Origin: an uncultured Clostridia bacterium
GTDB taxonomy: Bacteria > Bacillota > Clostridia > Oscillospirales > Ruminococcaceae
Length of the DNA stretch: 8,744 nucleotides
NCBI GenBank assembly: GCA_945910715.1
Contig: CAMDZU010000036.1
Coordinates: forward strand, 1-8,744
Direction: 5' to 3'
In this document: one piece after another, positions 7,001-8,744 of the stretch
Position numbering within the stretch: the first letter of the stretch is position 1
Layout of the letters: each line of letters starts with the position of its first letter
Notes under the pieces: generated by a model
The model's database searches: none
What the model saw: only the letters and a program-made list of their open reading frames with translations
Told to the model about the DNA's origin: nothing
Made by a program: the position numbers and the translations under genes

Positions 7001-8021
7001 GGCTTTCGGGATTTTTGCAGGGTGCAAAATCCGCCAGCAGGCAAAAGCTTATATTTTCGGAAGGATTGCGGCTTTTTGCCTCGGAAAGCCGCTCAATTGC
7101 GCCGTAAATATCCTTTTCGGAGCTTATAAGGCAGCTTAAAACGCAGAGGGTTTTTGCATTATCGGGTATCTTTCCGTTAAGCTCAATTTTCGGCAGCAGG
7201 GAATTTCCCTTGACGTGGCGGCTTACTCCATGGTCGATAATGGGCTTAATGCCCCCGAGCCACAGCACAAGGGTGAAAATTCCGCAGTACCACGAGGTGA
7301 ACAGCATTGTCAGCGCCGTAAGCAAAACCGAAATTCCAAGGAGCAGAGCAATGTAGGCTTTCACGCTCATAAGAGGAAAAACACGGCGGAAATCGGCATA
7401 GATTATTTCCCCTATATGCTTTTTCTCCTTTTCCGCCCTTGTCATATATTCAAAAGCCAGCCTGTCCTCGGGAATCCCTGTTGAATCCGCAACAGCGGCG
7501 GTTTTCTCCCGGTAAACCGCTCTTGTTCCGGCGGTAAGGTCGGGGTACAGGGAATCCTTGCGGAAAGCGGCTTCAAGGGGATTTACCTCTCTCGTTATGC
7601 GCTCTGTGTCAAGGTCGAGAGCGGCGTAAAGCCTGCTTATGCAAGCCGCCGCCTTTTCGGGGAACTGAAAGGCGGTGTTTATCAGGCAGAAAACCGTCTG
7701 ATACAGCAGGCTTTCCACGTCGGAGGAGCAGATATAGCTGTGAGCGGCAAGAGCTGACAAGGCGGCAATTACCCCGTCGTCGTCGATTACGTCAAGCTCG
7801 GTTACCGCCGTGCCTGTAAGGGGCAGATCCCCACGGAAATTCACCCTGTAATCTCCCTTTTCGCTTATAAGCCAAAGCAGCTGCTTTTCAACAATCCTGT
7901 TTTCCTGCAAGTCGGGGCGGCTTTTCAGCTGCTTTTTCAGCCTTTTCGCCTGCTTTTTCAGCGTTTTCAGCGGCTTTTTCTCCCATTTTTCCTCGGTAAG
8001 ATATGAAAAGGTGCTGTTCAA
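984..8021 (-). CDS. Cyclic beta-1,2-glucan synthase-like protein (GT84 + GH189-type + GH94-like modules)
   Basis: Predicted 2345-residue membrane enzyme related to Rhizobium NdvB and Agrobacterium ChvB (about 2800 residues, so this is shorter, mainly at the N-terminus). In that family, UDP-glucose is polymerised to beta-1,2-glucan, then cyclised and length-controlled. Numbered from the TTG at 8021. Basic heptad segment 15-35. About seven membrane segments: 222-243, 245-262, 587-605, 607-630, 653-673, 706-726, 729-747. GT84 domain about 265-585: ERKRG 377-381, DYDT (D417, D419) as the DxD metal site, SHDILEG 520-526, RWLRGDFQ 556-563. GH189/PF10091-type module about 781-1161: ARTSPTNIG 804-812, NWYDT 855-859, VSTVDSGN 869-876, GISESGY 1024-1030, YGFYEA 1094-1099, MAHHVGMS 1119-1126; acidic candidates E985, E1027, E1098. 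GH94-like part: two beta-sandwich modules (about 1196-1441 and 1636-1846) and an (alpha/alpha)6 barrel about 1871-2281 with GFRDQLQD 1907-1914, RTRYSDDMLWLP 1958-1969, GDWND 2041-2045 (D2045 aligns with the phosphorylase general acid) and ENGGQYTHAAVW 2196-2207. All key motifs are intact with no frameshift. TTG 8021 is chosen for its AAAGGA nine bases upstream; ATG 8030, ATG 8057 and TTG 8078 are in-frame alternatives. The product is linear or cyclic glucan by inference only. Confidence 0.93.
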   Translation of the reverse strand: MNSTFSYLTEEKWEKKPLKTLKKQAKRLKKQLKSRPDLQENRIVEKQLLWLISEKGDYRVNFRGDLPLTGTAVTELDVIDDDGVIAALSALAAHSYICSSDVESLLYQTVFCLINTAFQFPEKAAACISRLYAALDLDTERITREVNPLEAAFRKDSLYPDLTAGTRAVYREKTAAVADSTGIPEDRLAFEYMTRAEKEKKHIGEIIYADFRRVFPLMSVKAYIALLLGISVLLTALTMLFTSWYCGIFTLVLWLGGIKPIIDHGVSRHVKGNSLLPKIELNGKIPDNAKTLCVLSCLISSEKDIYGAIERLSEAKSRNPSENISFCLLADFAPCKNPESPDDKRLIKLINSLEKDIIIIVRKREFSPTMKGYQGRERKRGAIEDLVRFIKGERVEWRYISCERNSLSEARFMVCLDYDTAPLMDSITDLVSAALHPLNSEYGIIAPRITTSLSSSLKSRFAALMSGGGGCSNISLYDNFSGEFYYDCFGEGIFTGKGLIRIDEYYKKAVRAFPEEKILSHDILEGSLLNVGFAGDCEFSESFPRDSRAYYKRRHRWLRGDFQNVDFLSDKRFSLLSKFRLWDNLRRGIMPVFIFAVLLLGTMAHNGWLLVWIAVHSVLVRYVMSFIPAFIDGITFSNTRQFYSPVLSRTREIFTQSLFALILIPKNCAVSLDAFFRCFVRRNFTKHRLLEWSTASSFETGGKLHFMHFAAAEILSLWLFVMSVLYGELYTGVLSLLCLCAMPVMLYCDRENAFPQVCIKGQMREELVDLCRRMWQFYRDFATEEHNFLPPDNVQFSPVFRVSARTSPTNIGFYLLSCLCAKMLDIISLEEFTHRVESTLEAVERLEKWKGHLYNWYDTHTLEKLNGFVSTVDSGNFESCLLTLENALREMKLYSLAEKARDLQKGDFAALYDSRKNLFYIGFDADKNEMAKNHYDLLMSEARLTSYYAIAKGQIPKKHWRSLGRTMSRKGFYAGPCAWTGTTFEYFMPELLLKSPVGSVGYEALKYAVHCQKGRGAEMNTPYGISESGYFAFDGSLNYQYKAHGVQKLGLKGGLDKEQVVSPYSSFLMLELDPFSAWNNLERLERLGALNERYGFYEAVDFTPDRVGDKAYAIVRSHMAHHVGMSMCGAVNALCGGALQRYFIGDKRMKRGTELLEEKLMTGEKILKIDEQHKEKAPSENETEEFSDIRLEKPRVNLLSNGRLTLITADNGIVTGYFDNRLTCMKTTDPLMRPRGMFFGITENGKPMPFYVHPYGKSEFTEQQTAFSPRSTAYYADKNGILGGMRVYVHRELNAEIRDFALENTGLSKRQLTLFAYIEPALASERDIKAHPAFSDLFLKIEYNKEHSLFIACRKERHSDKKTYMCVGFREETDYTFSFNREECLESGKPFAFTEKAEERSSTGNHVPSPCIFLKADISLDAHTKQDLRLFICYGNDREQVISDALKLREETDCTAERLTSSPLVRNTIAGRMAAACLPYILYGGNRNEEAVSKNSLDKRGLWRYGISGDNPIIIFDCKREISRINHIMQLQKALAACQIKTDLIVLCENQLQKAIAEKSRTETGGDCNIFVRECLEEEMIALMYGAADYVFSGDNEESTSAEGSFLPVSGCMPDNDAEGFSRGKFACKSANHPWCNVIANSSFGTLVSQNSLGFTWAMNSRENKLTPWDNDITRDNSGEMLLIKRRGMYYDLVKGSKAVFSPNAAEYFGRVKHIRSHIEVNVPRKGMAKIIGVTLENTSDKTVDFELCWYNEPFPEYRGFVKVTETEEGIVFENPANTVYKGALALTCNKEISGFNRDKYAFWKGISDSQPTSHICGAIRIKIKLPPKSKDYVKFILSYTMNREKPFSMAKAAENQPLDPDFENSIKLKSDNKTLDELFNHWLPRQIIGGRIWARTGFYQNGGAYGFRDQLQDSTAALYLSPKICKRQILRACASQFEEGDVLHWWHELHGARKGVRTRYSDDMLWLPYTLCRYAEFTEDYSLLDIPVAYCSGDKLKENQHEAYFETERGEKASVYEHARAAMEKGYGPGEHGLLLMGCGDWNDSYNNVGIKGKGESVWLSMFYVLTAKMFAPLAEKYGDKAYSDLLSERVERLEKAIDEAAWDGEYYLRAFFDNGDKMGGKDCSMCRIDLLPQAFAALADLPRKDRIKTALNSAYEQLCDIENGIVRLFYPPFSEKGLENDPGYVKSYPEGVRENGGQYTHAAVWLAMAFYRIGDAEKGEKLLEILNPANRNDRFKNEPYFMTADIYTNPSAFGRGGWSVYTGAAGWYYRLILENVLGLEVKGREISAKPFCSFEKAELDLKLFDTKIHFSIEKGNEKGMFFGGEKVGKIPADGKEKSVNLLI
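7917..7979 (-). repeat. Three tandem imperfect 21-bp repeats coding Lys-rich heptads; phased A-tracts
   Basis: On the minus strand units 7979-7959, 7958-7938 and 7937-7917 each start AAAAAGC and encode KKPLKTL, KKQAKRL and KKQLKSR. The consensus KKQxKxL is a strongly basic amphipathic heptad near the cytosolic N-terminus of the glucan synthase. Seen on the plus strand, T4-T5 tracts start at 7922, 7933, 7943, 7954, 7964, 7975 and (just outside the repeat) 7986, that is, every 10 or 11 bases, close to the helical repeat. The direct observation is the repeat and its phasing; DNA bending is inference. Confidence 0.8.
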
Positions 8022-8030
8022 AAAAATCAT

Positions 8031-8036
8031 TCCTTT
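8031..8036 (-). promoter_or_regulatory. Ribosome binding site AAAGGA that decides the glucan synthase start
   Basis: The minus strand reads GCGAAAGGA directly followed by ATG (8030-8028) and, three codons later, TTG (8021-8019). The gap to the ATG is zero, too short for initiation, whereas the gap to the TTG is nine bases. No comparable Shine-Dalgarno precedes ATG 8057; AGAGG lies about 14 bases before TTG 8078. This favours TTG at 8021 as the start. Confidence 0.55.
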
Positions 8037-8050
8037 CGCAAAATCGGGTA

Positions 8051-8079
8051 TTTGCATTATTATTGCCCGAAAATGCAAA
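8051..8079. repeat. 8-bp inverted repeat in the glucan synthase leader (possible operator)
   Basis: TTTGCATT (8051-8058) and AATGCAAA (8072-8079) are perfect reverse complements with half-site centres 21 bases apart, two helical turns. It lies between the divergent promoter and the preferred start of the glucan synthase, so it fits an operator for a dimeric regulator or an RNA hairpin in the leader. No T-run follows. If translation starts at TTG 8078 or ATG 8057, part or all would be coding. I found no confident promoter for the glucan synthase gene in this leader. Confidence 0.4.
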
Positions 8080-8135
8080 ATAAATAATAAAACCTCTGCA
8101 AATAAAAAATTTTTGTTTATTTCGCAGTTTCAGCC

Positions 8136-8164
8136 TTGAAATTATTGCATAAATGGTGTATAAT
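8136..8164 (+). promoter_or_regulatory. Sigma-A type promoter for the divergent envelope gene
   Basis: TTGAAA (8136-8141), a 17-base spacer and a perfect TATAAT (8159-8164) match the vegetative promoter consensus at 11 of 12 positions. Transcription would start near 8171, leaving a leader of about 36 bases with the ribosome binding site at 8192-8196. It points to steady expression by the housekeeping sigma factor. Confidence 0.85.
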
Positions 8165-8191
8165 AGGTTGTAAACATTTTTACGAAAAATC

Positions 8192-8196
8192 GGAGG
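8192..8196 (+). promoter_or_regulatory. Ribosome binding site GGAGG
   Basis: GGAGG lies ten bases before the ATG at 8207 and sets the start of the membrane-anchored protein. It is close to a full anti-16S match, in contrast with the weaker AAAGGA of the divergent gene. Confidence 0.85.
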
Positions 8197-8206
8197 ACTT
8201 ATATAA

Positions 8207-8744
8207 ATGGCAAAAAAAGCAAGAACAAACAACAACGCCGCTCTTATTGCAACGGTTATTTTCGCTCTTATTGCGGCTGCGGCTGCCTTTTTTGCGGTAT
8301 GGAAATTCTCGTCCGCAAAGCAGGAGGAAAAGGAAATTCAGCAGGAAATCAACAACATTTATCAGCCAAGCGAAGAATTGAGCGAGGAAATGAAGGACGC
8401 CGCAACGGAGCTTATCAAGCAGAATTACACAGCGGTAAAGCTGTACTATACAAAGGGACTTCCCCATATCGACGAGCCTTACGGCAATCTTCCCGAGGGC
8501 GGCTATTACTACGTTGATACGGAAAAGACCGAATACACCCAGCTTTCCCAGCTTGAAGACGTGCTGACCTCCACTTATACGGAGAAAGAAGCCGTAAGAA
8601 TTTTCGCCGATACAATGCTTTATGGCGAAAGAGACGGTCAGCTTTCAATTAACGCTGAGTTTACACCAATGGAATATAATATCTCATGGGAAAACGTTGA
8701 TTTCAGAGTTATCCCAAAATCCGATACGGAATGTGATATTGAAA
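8207..8744 (+). CDS. Partial membrane-anchored extracytoplasmic protein, possibly IseA-like (C-terminus beyond window)
   Basis: The frame is open for 179 codons from ATG 8207 to the right edge. Residues 1-10 (MAKKARTNNN) are basic, 11-32 form one hydrophobic segment (AALIATVIFALIAAAAAFFAVW) without a lipobox or clear signal-peptidase site, and the rest is hydrophilic: a type II anchor with an outward C-terminal domain. Residues 37-68 are a charged helical linker. The outer part has YYTKGLPHI, GGYYYVDTEKTEY, QLEDVLTSTYTEKEAVRIF and ERDGQLSINAEF, then a ISWENVDFRVI strand. This order (tyrosine-rich strand, then a helix with 'ledvLtstyTeke', then 'dGqLyi' and a Trp-containing strand) recalls the IseA/YoeB family, which inhibits D,L-endopeptidase autolysins in Bacillus. 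The resemblance is by eye and weak; a hypothetical membrane-anchored protein is the safe label. It has its own promoter and diverges from the glucan synthase across about 185 bases, so shared regulation is possible but not shown. Confidence 0.85.
   Translation, partial: MAKKARTNNNAALIATVIFALIAAAAAFFAVWKFSSAKQEEKEIQQEINNIYQPSEELSEEMKDAATELIKQNYTAVKLYYTKGLPHIDEPYGNLPEGGYYYVDTEKTEYTQLSQLEDVLTSTYTEKEAVRIFADTMLYGERDGQLSINAEFTPMEYNISWENVDFRVIPKSDTECDIE

Noticed and set aside
6459..7139. 226-codon open frame on the plus strand
   Set aside because: It lies fully antisense to the conserved GT84 domain (DYDT, SHDILEG), has no convincing ribosome binding site, and shows no recognisable domain; it is a shadow frame.
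7917..7990. CRISPR-like or satellite array
   Set aside because: The 21-bp units are contiguous with no spacers and keep the reading frame, so they are a coding heptad repeat.
984..8021. Separate cellobiose phosphorylase gene fused by assembly error
   Set aside because: The module order GT84, GH189-type, GH94-like is the normal layout of cyclic glucan synthases and the frame is open throughout.
7888..8235. 115-codon minus-strand frame across the divergent promoter region
   Set aside because: It starts inside the plus-strand membrane protein gene and runs out of frame over the glucan synthase heptad repeat, which explains its AEKAGEKAEKAAEK stretch.

Overview
The window reads as a chromosomal segment from a Gram-positive Clostridia-type (Ruminococcus/Oscillospira-like) Firmicute. 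This rests on the strong GGAGG-type ribosome binding sites, an RNase P RNA with clostridial-looking features, and homologues of envelope proteins typical of Firmicutes. The genus is inference; nothing in the window fixes it.

Layout from left to right: (1) positions 1-356, minus strand, the 5' part of a small gene whose protein resembles a Nudix-fold domain with a worn-out catalytic box; it runs off the left edge. (2) positions 380-466, two stem-loops with T-runs on the minus strand. (3) positions 476-826, minus strand, the RNase P RNA gene rnpB, with an 11-bp P1 helix closing both ends and a good promoter at 833-861. (4) positions 827-983, a short spacer with an inverted repeat. (5) positions 984-8021, minus strand, one giant gene of about 2345 codons filling about 80% of the window. 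It encodes a membrane-embedded cyclic beta-1,2-glucan synthase of the NdvB/ChvB type: a GT84 glucosyltransferase, a GH189-type (PF10091 'glycoamylase') cyclisation/transglycosylation module, and a duplicated GH94-like region ending in an (alpha/alpha)6 barrel. A terminator overlaps its stop codon. (6) positions 8022-8206, a divergent intergenic region with an inverted repeat on the left and a near-consensus promoter facing right. (7) positions 8207-8744, plus strand, the 5' part of a membrane-anchored extracytoplasmic protein that loosely resembles the IseA DL-endopeptidase-inhibitor family; it runs off the right edge.

Functionally, the giant enzyme should polymerise UDP-glucose into a protein-linked linear beta-1,2-glucan (GT84), cyclise and release it (middle module), and trim chain length by phosphorolysis (GH94-like module), all on the cytosolic side of the membrane. 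The divergent neighbour is probably also an envelope protein, but a link between the two is only positional. rnpB and the Nudix-like gene are housekeeping or unrelated neighbours. I see no wholly new system. The most unusual items are the three-module glucan synthase in a Gram-positive setting, a 3 x 21-bp heptad-coding repeat near its 5' end that also forms phased A-tracts, the degenerate Nudix box, and several dyads that may be regulatory.
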